Source: AC-32 sp963728765 (GTDB taxonomy: Bacteria; Actinomycetota; Thermoleophilia; Gaiellales; Gaiellaceae). From it: a stretch of 64,000 nt of DNA. Made by a program: the position numbers and the translations under genes. This document shows positions 25,236-33,243 of this stretch, piece by piece (positions within the stretch are counted from its first letter, which is position 1; each line of letters begins with the position of its first letter). The notes beneath the pieces were generated by a model. The model searched no databases and was not told the origin of the DNA. It saw only the letters and a list, made by a program, of their open reading frames with translations. The DNA lies in contig CAVSKX010000001.1 in NCBI GenBank assembly GCA_963728765.1, positions 558,001-622,000 on the forward strand. Reading direction: 5' to 3'.

Positions 25236-25372
25236 ACGCCGTTCTTCTGGACGACGAGGTACGCGTCCCGCTCACTGACGACCCGTTCCACGTCGAGCCT
25301 CTCGTGGCCCGGCTTGATCACGAACCAGTTGTCGTGGCTGCGTACCTCCTGGTACTCGTCCAGCGCCACCAC
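25232..25372 (-). CDS. Small hypothetical protein (46 aa)
   Basis: A GTG-initiated frame of 46 codons with balanced composition: VVALDEYQEVRSHDNWFVI, KPGHERLDVERVV, then RDAYLVVQKNGV. The alternation of hydrophobic and charged residues and aromatic content suggest a small folded beta protein rather than a shadow frame. Its stop codon overlaps the otsA-like stop in CTAG. It is convergent to that gene and divergent from the aldehyde dehydrogenase gene. I do not recognise a family. Confidence 0.45.
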   Translation of the reverse strand: MVALDEYQEVRSHDNWFVIKPGHERLDVERVVSERDAYLVVQKNGV

Positions 25373-25435
25373 GGTCTTTCCTCGAGGGGCTGTTTTCGGT
25401 CCATCCGCGCCCGGCGACGCTAGCCCGCGCCGGTC

Positions 25436-25441
25436 TAGGAT
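25436..25441 (+). promoter_or_regulatory. -10 box for aldehyde dehydrogenase operon
   Basis: TAGGAT ends 6 bases before ATG 25448. With no Shine-Dalgarno sequence, the transcript is probably leaderless. Confidence 0.45.
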
Positions 25442-25447
25442 CTCGCG

Positions 25448-27034
25448 ATGGGCCGCGACACACAGGTCGAGGAGCTGCGCTCGGTCGACCCGGCCACACT
25501 GGAGGAGCTGGGCGTGGTGCCGGTCTCGGCTCCGGAGGAGCTCTTCGAGGCCGTGGCCGAGGCACGCGTGGCGGCCGATCGCTGGGCGCAATCGTCGTTC
25601 GCCGAGAGGCGCGAGCTGCTCGGGGCGGTCGCGCAGGAGGTGCTGGCGCGCGCGGACGTGCTCACGGCGACGGTCACGGCCGAGACCGGAAAGCCACTCG
25701 TCGAGTCGTACACCGCGGAGCTGTTCGTCTCGCTCGACAACGTCGTCTGGGCGGCCTCGAACGCGCCACGTGTGCTGCGGCCCGAGCGCCTTCGGTTCAC
25801 ACAGCCGCTTCTGCGGCACAAGCGCGGCTGGCTGCTCTACGAGCCGCTCGGTGTGATCGGCGCGATCTCGCCCTGGAACTTCCCGCTCGGGATCCCGCTG
25901 ACGCAGGTGGCCTTCGCGGTCGCCGCGGGCAACGCGGTCGTTCTCAAGCCGTCGGAGCTGACGCCGCTGTGCGGCGCCTGGGTGGAGCGGATCTTCCGGG
26001 AGGCCGGCGCGCCCGAGGGGCTCGTGCGCGTCGTGCAGGGCCGGGCGGGGACGGGTGAGGCGCTCGTGCGCGCTCCGGGAATCTCAAAGGTCGTCTTCAC
26101 GGGCTCCGCCACGGTCGGGAGAGCCGTGGCCGCGGCGGCGGGCGAGCGGCTGCGCCCGGTGACGCTCGAGCTCGGCGGAAAGGACCCGATGCTCGTCTTC
26201 GAGGACGCCGACCTCGACCGCGCGGTTGCCGGGGCACTCTGGGGGTCGTTCTCGAACTGCGGCCAGGTTTGCTCGGGCGTCGAGCGGATCTACGTGGCGC
26301 GGCCCCTGCACGAGGCGTTCGTCGAGGAGTTGGTCCGGCGGACGCGGCAACTGCGCGTCGGGCGCGGCGACGAGCTCGAGACGCAGGTCGGGCCGCTGGT
26401 CGCCGAGGAGCGGCGCACTCACGTCGAGGAGCTCGTCGCGGATGCGGTCGGGCGCGGAGCCGAGCTGCGGACCGGAGGCCGTCGCGCCGACGTCGGGTTG
26501 CCAGGCTGGTTCTACGAGCCAACGGTGCTCAACGGGGTCGATCGGGAAGCGCGGATCGAGCAGGAGGAAATCTTCGGGCCGGTGGTCACGGTCGAGTCGT
26601 TCCGCGACGAGGACGAGGCACTCCGACTGGCGAACGACTCGTCGTTCGGCCTCGGCGCCAGCGTCTGGACGCGTGATCTCGAGCGGGCGCAGCGGGTGGC
26701 GCGCCGCCTGCAGGCTGGTTCGGTCTGGACGAACGACGTCGCGTACTCGTACGGGACCGGCCAGGCCTCGTGGGGCGGCACGAAGGAGTCCGGCTTCGGC
26801 CGCACCCACTCCAAGCATGGCCTCTACGAGCTTTCACGGGTGAAGTACGCCGATCTCGACCGCGGCAGAATTCCGGTGCCGTGGTGGTACCCCTACGACC
26901 AGGGCGTCGTCGAGGGCCTGGCAGGCGCGCTCGAGCTGCTCTACGGCGAGGGCCTGCCGCGAAAGCTGGCGAGCGCCTGGGCGCACCGTCGCGGGCTCTG
27001 GCGGCTCGGCCGGCGATACCTTTCGCGCACGTGA
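25448..27034 (+). CDS. NAD(P)-dependent aldehyde dehydrogenase
   Basis: 528 residues. Complete ALDH fold: SPWNFPLGIPL at about 141-151 (catalytic Asn144), KPSE at 167-170, FTGSATVGRAV (cofactor loop), general base Glu241 in LELGGK, nucleophile Cys275 in NCGQVCSG, and EEIFGPV. It oxidises an aldehyde to an acid; the substrate is not evident. It is about 30-50 residues longer than usual at the C-terminus, with an extra YPYDQGVVEGLAGALELLYG segment also seen in some actinobacterial succinate-semialdehyde-type enzymes. The stop overlaps the moaC start. Confidence 0.92.
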   Translation: MGRDTQVEELRSVDPATLEELGVVPVSAPEELFEAVAEARVAADRWAQSSFAERRELLGAVAQEVLARADVLTATVTAETGKPLVESYTAELFVSLDNVVWAASNAPRVLRPERLRFTQPLLRHKRGWLLYEPLGVIGAISPWNFPLGIPLTQVAFAVAAGNAVVLKPSELTPLCGAWVERIFREAGAPEGLVRVVQGRAGTGEALVRAPGISKVVFTGSATVGRAVAAAAGERLRPVTLELGGKDPMLVFEDADLDRAVAGALWGSFSNCGQVCSGVERIYVARPLHEAFVEELVRRTRQLRVGRGDELETQVGPLVAEERRTHVEELVADAVGRGAELRTGGRRADVGLPGWFYEPTVLNGVDREARIEQEEIFGPVVTVESFRDEDEALRLANDSSFGLGASVWTRDLERAQRVARRLQAGSVWTNDVAYSYGTGQASWGGTKESGFGRTHSKHGLYELSRVKYADLDRGRIPVPWWYPYDQGVVEGLAGALELLYGEGLPRKLASAWAHRRGLWRLGRRYLSRT

Positions 27035-27468
27035 ACGAGCTTTCGCACGTGGACGAGTCCGGCGAGGTGCGGATGGTCGACGTCGGCGGGAAACCATCCT
27101 CGCGCCGCCGCGCCGTCGCACGGGCGGTCCTGCGCGTGGCGCCGGAGACCGTCGCGCAGCTGCGCTCCCTGCCGAAGGGCGACGCGCTCGCGACCGCGAA
27201 GCTCGCCGGGATCATGGCGGCGAAGCGGACGAGCGACCTCATTCCCCTGTGCCACCCGCTCCCACTCACGCATGTCGCGGTCGAGATCGAGGTCGGCGAC
27301 GAGGTCGAGATCACGGCCTCGGCCGAGACGACCGCGCAGACCGGAGTCGAGATGGAGGCTCTCGTGGCCGCGTCCGTCGCGGCGCTGACGGTCTACGACA
27401 TGGCCAAGGCGATCGATTCGTCGATGAAGGTCGCCGAGGTGCGGCTGCTGGAGAAGACGAAGTCGTGA
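27031..27468 (+). CDS. moaC: Cyclic pyranopterin monophosphate synthase MoaC
   Basis: 145 residues from GTG 27031. It converts the MoaA product to cyclic pyranopterin monophosphate, an early step in molybdenum cofactor synthesis. Motifs: LSHVDESGEVRMVDVGGKP, GDALATAKLAGIMAAKRT, DLIPLCHPL, the conserved ETTAQTGVEMEALVAASVAALTVYDM region, and a C-terminal Lys cluster. It is coupled by GTGA overlaps to the aldehyde dehydrogenase gene before it and the mog-type gene after it. Confidence 0.95.
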   Translation: MNELSHVDESGEVRMVDVGGKPSSRRRAVARAVLRVAPETVAQLRSLPKGDALATAKLAGIMAAKRTSDLIPLCHPLPLTHVAVEIEVGDEVEITASAETTAQTGVEMEALVAASVAALTVYDMAKAIDSSMKVAEVRLLEKTKS

Positions 27469-27944
27469 AGGCTGCCGTGCTCACCGTCTCCGACGGGGTC
27501 TCGGAGGGCTCGCGCGAGGACACGAGCGGCGATTTGCTCGGGGTGCTGCTCGCCGAGGAGGGGTACGAGGTCGAGCGGCGCATCGTGCCCGATGAGCGCG
27601 AGGCGATCGCGGAGGCGATCGCGGAACTGGCGGAAGACGCCGCGGTGGTGCTGACGACCGGCGGGACCGGCCTCGGACCGCGCGACGTCACGCCCGAGGC
27701 GACGGGCGAGGTGCTCGAACGGGAGGCGCCCGGAATCGGGGAGGCGCTGCGCGCCGACTCGCTTGCGAAGACGCCACATGCGTTGCTGTCGCGCGGGAGG
27801 GCGGGGGTACGCGGAAGCGCGCTGATCGTGAATCTGCCCGGCTCGCCCGGTGGCTGCCGCGACGGCTTCGAGGTCCTGCGCCCCGCGCTCGCGCATGCGG
27901 TCTCGTTGCTCGCCGGCGAGCCGACTGCGCACAGGCAGACCTAA
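27465..27944 (+). CDS. Molybdopterin adenylyltransferase (Mog/MoaB type)
   Basis: 159 residues from GTG 27465. Fold and motifs of MogA/MoaB: AVLTVSDGVSEGSREDTSG, VLTTGGTGLGPRDVTPEAT, SRGRAGVRGSALIVNLPGSPGGCRDGFE. It adenylylates molybdopterin before MoeA inserts molybdate. The stop codon is immediately followed by copy 3 of the twin-hairpin repeat. Confidence 0.93.
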   Translation: MKAAVLTVSDGVSEGSREDTSGDLLGVLLAEEGYEVERRIVPDEREAIAEAIAELAEDAAVVLTTGGTGLGPRDVTPEATGEVLEREAPGIGEALRADSLAKTPHALLSRGRAGVRGSALIVNLPGSPGGCRDGFEVLRPALAHAVSLLAGEPTAHRQT

Positions 27945-28000
27945 AGCGGCGCTTGCGACGCCGACCTCAGGACGTGCGCGCTTTGCGCGCGCGGACGTCC
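27943..28000 (+). repeat. Twin-hairpin intergenic repeat, copy 3
   Basis: Hairpin A at 27945-27962 starts on the base after the TAA stop and keeps the CTTG loop, with two unpaired positions. Hairpin B (27970-28000) has the 12-base left arm and TTT loop but a 4-base insertion in the right arm; GGACGT and ACGTCC still pair. The trailing GTCTGA is lost. Confidence 0.75.
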
Positions 28001-28041
28001 GCGATGCCTTCTTGACACGCTCGTCGGCAGAATTACGACGA

Positions 28042-28896
28042 ATGTCCACTCTGGCGTACCCGGCGCGGTTCTACTCGCTCGTCAAGTTCGAGCACACGAT
28101 CTTCGCGCTGCCGTTCGCGTACGTCGGCGCATTCCTCGCGGTGGACGGCGTGCCGTCGGCGCACGACCTGTTCTGGATCACGGTCGCGATGGTCGGAGCG
28201 CGCTCGCTCGCGATGGGGCTGAACCGGCTGATCGATGCCGGCCTCGACGCGCGCAACCCGCGAACGGCCGGTCGCGAGCTTCCCGCAGGGCTGCTGTCGC
28301 CCGCTGCGGTCGCCGCGTTCTGCGTCGCTTCGCTGGTGGTGTTCCTGGTGGCCGTCTTCCAGCTCGACCCGCTCGTGCACTGGCTGTGGCCGATCCCGGT
28401 CGCGGGGTTCGTGATCTACCCGTACCTGAAGCGCTGGACGTGGCTCTGCCACCTCTGGCTCGGGGCGGTGGACGGACTCGCCCCGGTGGGCGCGTGGGCG
28501 GCGATCACGGGGACGCTGCCGTGGCAGTCCTGGGTCCTGGGCGGCGCGGTCGCGCTCTGGGTCGCCGGCTTCGATCTCTTCTACGCGCTGCTCGACCAGG
28601 AGATCGACCGCGAGCAGGGGCTGGAGTCGGTCGCGGTGCGCTTCGGCGAGCGAGGCGCGTTCTGGGGCGCGCGGCTCTTCCACCTCGGGACGGTGGTGCT
28701 GCTCGTGGTGGCGGGGCTCGGCCTCGACGTCGGTGTCTTCTACTGGCTCGGCGTAACCGCGGTTGCGGGGCTGCTCACGTACGAGCACTCGCTCGTTCGT
28801 CCGGGCGACCTGCGGCGGCTCGACACCGCGTTCTTCACCATGAACGGCGTGATCTCAGTCACGTTCTTTGTGTTCGTCCTCCTGGACGTCGTGTGA
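28042..28896 (+). CDS. UbiA-family prenyltransferase (menaquinone/ubiquinone type)
   Basis: 284 residues with eight or nine membrane helices. First prenyl-diphosphate motif N-R-L-I-D-A-x-x-D in MGLNRLIDAGLDARNPRTAGRE-like region, second motif DLFYALLDQEIDREQG. The length and motifs match MqnP/UbiA enzymes that attach a polyprenyl chain to the naphthoate or hydroxybenzoate head group. In this phylum menaquinone is the expected quinone. A TTGACA at 28012-28017 may be a -35. The gene is coupled to ccmA by a GTGA overlap. Confidence 0.88.
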   Translation: MSTLAYPARFYSLVKFEHTIFALPFAYVGAFLAVDGVPSAHDLFWITVAMVGARSLAMGLNRLIDAGLDARNPRTAGRELPAGLLSPAAVAAFCVASLVVFLVAVFQLDPLVHWLWPIPVAGFVIYPYLKRWTWLCHLWLGAVDGLAPVGAWAAITGTLPWQSWVLGGAVALWVAGFDLFYALLDQEIDREQGLESVAVRFGERGAFWGARLFHLGTVVLLVVAGLGLDVGVFYWLGVTAVAGLLTYEHSLVRPGDLRRLDTAFFTMNGVISVTFFVFVLLDVV

Positions 28897-29477
28897 TCCG
28901 GGCCGCCGGGCTGGAGAAGCGCTACGGCGACAAGCGGGTGCTGCGCGGGCTCGACTTCGAGCTCGAGCGCGGCGGCTTCCTCGTCGTCACGGGGCCGAAC
29001 GGCGCCGGCAAGACGACGCTGCTGCGCCTGTGCGCGGGACTGGCGGTGCCGACCGGCGGGACGCTCGAGGTCGAGCCGGCGCGCGCGGGGATCGGATTTC
29101 TCGGGCACGAGCCGCTCGTCTACCGCGAGCTGACGGCGCTCGAGAACCTCGATCTCTACGGGCGCCTCTACCGCGTGCCCGAGCGCCGCGAGCGGATCGG
29201 GATGCTGCTCGAGCGCTTCGGGCTCTGGGATTCGCGCCGGATTCGCGCGGCGAAGCTCTCCCGCGGCCAGCTCCAGCGGCTCGCGCTCTGCCGCTCGCTG
29301 CTGCACCGGCCCGAGCTGTTGATCCTCGACGAGCCGTTCAGCGGGCTCGACACAGAGGGCGCCGAGCTGCTCGACCGTGAGCTCGCCGGGATGCGCGAGC
29401 GGCGGACGTTTCTCGTCGCGACGCACGACCCCGAGCGGATCGCGCCGCTGGCGAGCGGGAGGTTGGCCCTTGCCTAG
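28893..29477 (+). CDS. ccmA: Haem exporter ATPase CcmA
   Basis: 194 residues from GTG 28893. ABC ATPase with Walker A GPNGAGKTT, signature LSRGQLQRLALCRSL and Walker B LLILDEPFSGLD. Its short length and its neighbours CcmB, CcmC and CcmF identify it as CcmA of system I cytochrome c maturation, which drives release of haem-loaded CcmE. The stop codon TAG forms the first base of repeat copy 4. Confidence 0.92.
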   Translation: MIRAAGLEKRYGDKRVLRGLDFELERGGFLVVTGPNGAGKTTLLRLCAGLAVPTGGTLEVEPARAGIGFLGHEPLVYRELTALENLDLYGRLYRVPERRERIGMLLERFGLWDSRRIRAAKLSRGQLQRLALCRSLLHRPELLILDEPFSGLDTEGAELLDRELAGMRERRTFLVATHDPERIAPLASGRLALA

Positions 29478-29536
29478 GCGTCGCTTGCGACGCCGACCAG
29501 AGGAAGCCGCGCCGGCTTTGTCGGCGGGGCTCTCTA
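29477..29536 (+). repeat. Twin-hairpin intergenic repeat, copy 4
   Basis: Hairpin A (29477-29494, GGCGTCG-CTTG-CGACGCC, perfect) begins with the G of the ccmA stop codon. Hairpin B (29505-29531) has a 12-position stem with one mismatch and one wobble around loop TTT. The proposed TTG start of ccmB (29518) sits in that loop. Confidence 0.82.
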
Positions 29537-30171
29537 GCTACTTCGCCGACGCGGCGACGCTTGCGCGCAAGGACCTGCGGCTCGAGCTGCGGGCCCGCGA
29601 CACGCTGCCGGCGATGCTGCTCTTCGTGCTCGCGATCCTCGTCGTCTTCCACTTCGTGCTGCCCGACGGCTCCTCGCGGCTGGCGGAGCTCGGCCTGCTC
29701 TGGGTCGCGATCCTCTTCACCGCGCTGCTGGGCCTCGGCCGCGCGTTCGTGGCGGAACGCGAGCAGGGGCTGCTCGACGGCCTGGTGCTCGCGCCGATCG
29801 ACCGGAGCGCGATCTGGCTGGCGAAGGGGATTGCCACCTTCGCGTTCCTCGCCGTGGCCGAGATCGTGGCGCTGCCCGCCTTCGCCCTCTTCTTCTCGCC
29901 GGTGGGCTGGTCGACCGTCGCCGGCGTGCTGCTCGCCGATCTCGGCATCTGCGCGGTCGGGACGCTCCTCGCGGCGATGGCCGCGGCCGGTCGCGCGCGG
30001 GAGCTCCTCTTGCCGCTGCTCTTCCTCCCGCTCGCGCTACCGATCGTGATCGGTGGCGTCGGCGCGAGCGTGGTGGACGGCTCCGGCCGCTACCTCGGCT
30101 TTCTCGCGCTCTACGACGCGATCTTCGCGCTGCTCGCCTGGGCCTCGTTCGAGTACGTCGTCACGGAGTGA
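29518..30171 (+). CDS. ccmB: Haem exporter membrane subunit CcmB
   Basis: 217 residues if translation starts at TTG 29518. Six membrane helices and the CcmB pattern: TLARKDLRLELRARD at the N-terminus, FVAEREQGLLDGLVLAPIDRSAIWLAKG, and a GRARELLLPLLFLPLALPIVIGG helix. With CcmA it forms the ABC-type haem chaperone release complex. No ATG or GTG is available in frame between the ccmA stop and the conserved region; the frame is open backward into ccmA, so the start assignment is uncertain. The TTG lies in the loop of a hairpin of repeat copy 4. Confidence 0.85.
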   Translation: MSAGLSSYFADAATLARKDLRLELRARDTLPAMLLFVLAILVVFHFVLPDGSSRLAELGLLWVAILFTALLGLGRAFVAEREQGLLDGLVLAPIDRSAIWLAKGIATFAFLAVAEIVALPAFALFFSPVGWSTVAGVLLADLGICAVGTLLAAMAAAGRARELLLPLLFLPLALPIVIGGVGASVVDGSGRYLGFLALYDAIFALLAWASFEYVVTE

Positions 30172-30272
30172 CGGCGCGTTCCGAGACGGTGTCTGACACA
30201 GGCCCGGTCTGCATGGAGCTCACACGAGCAGTGGAATTGACGCTTCCGTCACGATGTCGGTCACGGAGTGAC
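30160..30272. repeat. 13-bp direct repeat spaced 100 bp between convergent ccmB and ccmF ends
   Basis: The 13-mer GTCACGGAGTGAC occurs at 30160-30172 and again at 30260-30272. Each copy contains a stop codon: the ccmB TGA on the plus strand and the ccmF TGA on the minus strand. The 13-mer is itself a 5-bp hairpin (GTCAC/GTGAC). The 88 bases between hold no gene. Confidence 0.6.
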
Positions 30273-32246
30273 AGGAACCGGCGCCCCGCGGCGCGCCAGG
30301 CGGCGCTGTTCACGCTCGTCCGGCCACATCGTGATCAGCGAGCCGAGCAGGAAGACGAGGCCCGCGAACCAGATCAGGTCGACGAGCGGGTTTACGAGCG
30401 CCTTCAGGACCACCGAGCCGTCGCCGTTGAACTGCTCGCCGATCAGGAACAGATCCTCGGCGCGCAGCCAGTCGGTGCGGATTCCGACCTCGTTCGAGAC
30501 CTGCTGCTCGACGGGGTAGCTGTTCTTGCCGGCGAGGTACGTGCCGAGGTTCTTGCCGTCGCGCGAGACCGCGAGCCGTGCGCGGATCTCCGTCCGGTTC
30601 GACGCCTTGCGCGTCTCGGCGCCGAGGTAGCGCAGGTCGTAGCCGCGGATGCTCATGGTCTGGCCGGGCTCGAGCTTTCGCACCTTCGTCGCGCCGTACG
30701 CGCCCCCGGCCACGCCGAGTGCGAGCAGCACGATCGCCGCGTGGACGACGTAGCCGCCGTATCGACGACGGTTGCGGCCGACCAGCGACGAGAACGCGCC
30801 CAGCCAGGTCGCGTCGCCGAGCGCCTTCCGGGCCCTGGTGCCACGCACGAACTCCTGCACGATCGCCGCGAGCACGAACGCGCAGAACGTGTAGGCCACG
30901 AGCGCGGGCACGCTGGAGCCGGCGCCGAGCGCGACGAGGGCGGTACCGCATGCGAGCGCGAAGACGGACGGCCAGATCAGGCTCGTGCCGAGCGCGCGTA
31001 ACGAGCTCCGGCGCCACGCGACGAGCGGCCCGATCCCCATCAACAGCAGCAACGGCAGGCCGAAGACGCGCAGGAAGAAGTCGAAGTACGGAGGGCCGAC
31101 GGCGATCTTCTCGCCGCGCACGAGCTCCGAGAGCAGCGGGAACGCGACCCCCCAGAGCACGGTCAGCGTGAACGCGACGAGCAGCAGGTTGTTGTAGAGG
31201 AACGCCGCTTCACGCGAGGCGAGCGACTCCAGCCGCGTCTTCGTTCGCAGCAGCGGGAGGCGCCAGAAGATGAGCGCGGTGGAGAAGGCGGCGACGACGG
31301 CGATGAAGCCGAGTAGCCACGGCCCGATCGACGACTGCGTGAAGCTGTGGATCGAGCTGATCACGCCGCTTCGCGTCAGAAAGGTGCCGAAGAGCGAGAG
31401 ACAGAACGCGAGCGAGACGAGCACGACGTTCCAGACCCGGAGCATGTTCTTCTTCTCCTGCACCATCACCGAGTGCAGGAACGCCGTGGAGGCGAGCCAT
31501 GGCATCAGAGCCGCGTTCTCGACCGGGTCCCACGCGTAGTAGCCGCCCCAGCCGACCTCCTCGTAGGCCCACTTCGCGCCGAGCAGGATCCCGATTCCGA
31601 GCGCGGTCCAGGCGAGCAGCGTCCAGCGGCGCGTCGCGACGATCCAGCGTTCGTCGGCCCGGCCGGAGAGCAGCGCCCCCGCCGCGAAGGCGAACGGGAT
31701 CGTCAGGCCGACGTAGCCGAGGTAGAGCAGCGGCGGGTGGATCATCATGTACGGGTTCTGCAGGCTCGGGACGAGGCCGCTGCCGTCCAGGGGTGCGGCC
31801 TGCCGCTCGAACGGGCTCGAGACGAAGACGAGCAGGAACGCGAAGAAGGTCGCGACGCCGCCGAGCACCGGGACCGTCCACGGCAGCAGGCCGCGGATCA
31901 GGCCGCGGTTGAGCGTCAGCGCGAGCGAGCCGAGGCCGGTGAGGACGAGCAGCCAGAGCAACAGCGACCCCTCCTGACCGCCCCAGAAGGCGCTCATGGA
32001 GTAGGGGAAGGGCAGCCGGCGCGCGGAATGCTCGGCGACGTAGGTGAACGAGAAGTCGCGCGCGTGCAGCGCGTCGAGCAGGACGAGCGCCGCGACGACG
32101 GTGGCCGCGAAGGCGCCGACAATCGCGTTGCGCGCTGACTCATGGAGCCGGCGGCGCCTGTCGTGCGCGGCGACGGAGCCGGCGATCACGGCGTAGAGCG
32201 CGAGCCCGAAGGCGAGGATGAGAGCGGCGCGCCCGAGGTCGGCCAC
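30261..32246 (-). CDS. ccmF: Cytochrome c haem lyase subunit CcmF
   Basis: 661 residues from GTG 32246, the usual length. Some fifteen membrane helices; SAFWGGQEGSLLLWLLVL near residue 85 and the tryptophan-rich haem-handling loop GWGGYYAWDPVENAALMPW near 245. The C-terminal 130 residues form the extracytoplasmic beta domain. CcmF completes haem attachment to apocytochrome c. It is on the strand opposite ccmB and ccmC, so the ccm genes form two convergent/divergent blocks. A TACACT -10 box lies 6 bases upstream of the GTG. Confidence 0.95.
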   Translation of the reverse strand: MADLGRAALILAFGLALYAVIAGSVAAHDRRRRLHESARNAIVGAFAATVVAALVLLDALHARDFSFTYVAEHSARRLPFPYSMSAFWGGQEGSLLLWLLVLTGLGSLALTLNRGLIRGLLPWTVPVLGGVATFFAFLLVFVSSPFERQAAPLDGSGLVPSLQNPYMMIHPPLLYLGYVGLTIPFAFAAGALLSGRADERWIVATRRWTLLAWTALGIGILLGAKWAYEEVGWGGYYAWDPVENAALMPWLASTAFLHSVMVQEKKNMLRVWNVVLVSLAFCLSLFGTFLTRSGVISSIHSFTQSSIGPWLLGFIAVVAAFSTALIFWRLPLLRTKTRLESLASREAAFLYNNLLLVAFTLTVLWGVAFPLLSELVRGEKIAVGPPYFDFFLRVFGLPLLLLMGIGPLVAWRRSSLRALGTSLIWPSVFALACGTALVALGAGSSVPALVAYTFCAFVLAAIVQEFVRGTRARKALGDATWLGAFSSLVGRNRRRYGGYVVHAAIVLLALGVAGGAYGATKVRKLEPGQTMSIRGYDLRYLGAETRKASNRTEIRARLAVSRDGKNLGTYLAGKNSYPVEQQVSNEVGIRTDWLRAEDLFLIGEQFNGDGSVVLKALVNPLVDLIWFAGLVFLLGSLITMWPDEREQRRLARRGAPVPVTP

Positions 32247-32252
32247 GCGGCG

Positions 32253-32258
32253 AGTGTA
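32253..32258 (-). promoter_or_regulatory. -10 box for ccmF (leaderless)
   Basis: TACACT on the minus strand, 6 bases before GTG 32246, in the context GCTACACTCG, similar to both tRNA promoters of the window. Confidence 0.5.
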
Positions 32259-32282
32259 GCGGCCCACTGCTGTGCTTCTGCG

Positions 32283-32987
32283 ATGATTCCGACGGTTTTG
32301 GTCGCCCGCCTGCGCCAGCTTCCGCTCCAGGCCCATGCCTGGGGAACCGTCGTGCTCCTCGGCGCGGGGGTCGGGCTCGTCTTCTTCTACGCGCCGCTCG
32401 ACGCCGACCAGGGGATCACGCAGAAGGTCTTCTACATCCACGTCCCGATTGCATTGACCGCGTACGCGTGCTTCGGCTGGGGTGCGTGGAAGGCGCTCGT
32501 GCACCTGCGCACGCGTGCTCCAGGCGCCGACCTCGAGAGCTACGCGGCGATCCATCAGGGCGTGATCTTCGGCGCGCTCACGCTCGTGACCGGCTCGATC
32601 TGGGCGCGCGCCTCGTGGGGGATCTGGTGGACGTGGAGCTCGAACCAGCTCGTGACGTTCCTGATCCTGTTCCTCTTCTACTCGGCCTACTTCATGCTGC
32701 GCTACTCGGTCGACCCGGGGCCGGCGCGGGCGAACATGTGCGCGGTGTACGCGCTCTTCGGTGTCGTGCTGATCCCGGTGAGCTGGCTCTCGATCCGCCT
32801 TGCAAACGACTTCATCCACCCGACGGTGTTCACGCGGCACGGGCCGCAGATGTCGGCGTCGATGTTCTTCACCTTCTGCGTCTGCTGGGCCGGGTTGCTC
32901 GCGCTGGCGTCGACGATGTACCGCGTCGAGCTTGCGGGGAAGCGGCTGGACGCGCGGTTGCGCGAGCTTCGAGAGCTTCTGGCGTGA
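32283..32987 (+). CDS. ccmC: Haem delivery protein CcmC
   Basis: 234 residues, six membrane helices. Conserved HVP histidine in FYIHVPIAL, tryptophan-rich motif SWGIWWTWSSNQLV, and a second His in FIHPTVFTRHGPQ. CcmC loads haem onto CcmE. The normal WGTWWxWDxR motif is altered here: WDxR is replaced by WSSNQ, so the invariant Asp and Arg are missing. The stop codon is the first element of repeat copy 5, and a CcmD-like gene follows. Confidence 0.9.
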   Translation: MIPTVLVARLRQLPLQAHAWGTVVLLGAGVGLVFFYAPLDADQGITQKVFYIHVPIALTAYACFGWGAWKALVHLRTRAPGADLESYAAIHQGVIFGALTLVTGSIWARASWGIWWTWSSNQLVTFLILFLFYSAYFMLRYSVDPGPARANMCAVYALFGVVLIPVSWLSIRLANDFIHPTVFTRHGPQMSASMFFTFCVCWAGLLALASTMYRVELAGKRLDARLRELRELLA

Positions 32988-33045
32988 GGCGTCGCTTGCG
33001 ATTCCGACCTCAGGACGCGCGAGCTTGGCTCGCGTGTCCGTCTGA
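32985..33045 (+). repeat. Twin-hairpin intergenic repeat, copy 5
   Basis: Hairpin A (32988-33005) begins on the base after the ccmC TGA and has loop CTTG with one mismatch. Hairpin B (33013-33039) is a fully paired 12-bp stem (one wobble) with loop TTG, followed by GTCTGA at 33040-33045. Confidence 0.88.
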
Positions 33046-33084
33046 GTTCACCGGCCGGAACGTCGGACCTCAGAAGCTGCGGCT

Positions 33085-33243
33085 GTGACTTCCGGTGAGA
33101 AGTACGTTGCGGCCGCGTACCTGGTCGTGTTCGTGGCGGTGCTCGCGTGGGTCGCGATCATGGCCGCGAAGGTGGCGCGGCTGTCGAACGAGGTCGAGCA
33201 GCTCGTCGAGCTGGCGCGCAGTCGCGAGCGGGATGCTGCTTAG
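33085..33243 (+). CDS. ccmD: CcmD-like small membrane protein
   Basis: 52 residues from GTG 33085. The N-terminus (SGEKYVAAAYLVVFVAVL) leads into one membrane helix, followed by a basic, helical cytoplasmic tail (KVARLSNEVEQLVELARSRERD). Size, topology and position just after ccmC match CcmD, which holds haem-loaded CcmE on the CcmABC complex. Its last codons overlap the hemC start by 11 bases in another frame. No ccmE, ccmG or ccmH gene is seen in the window. Confidence 0.75.
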   Translation: MTSGEKYVAAAYLVVFVAVLAWVAIMAAKVARLSNEVEQLVELARSRERDAA

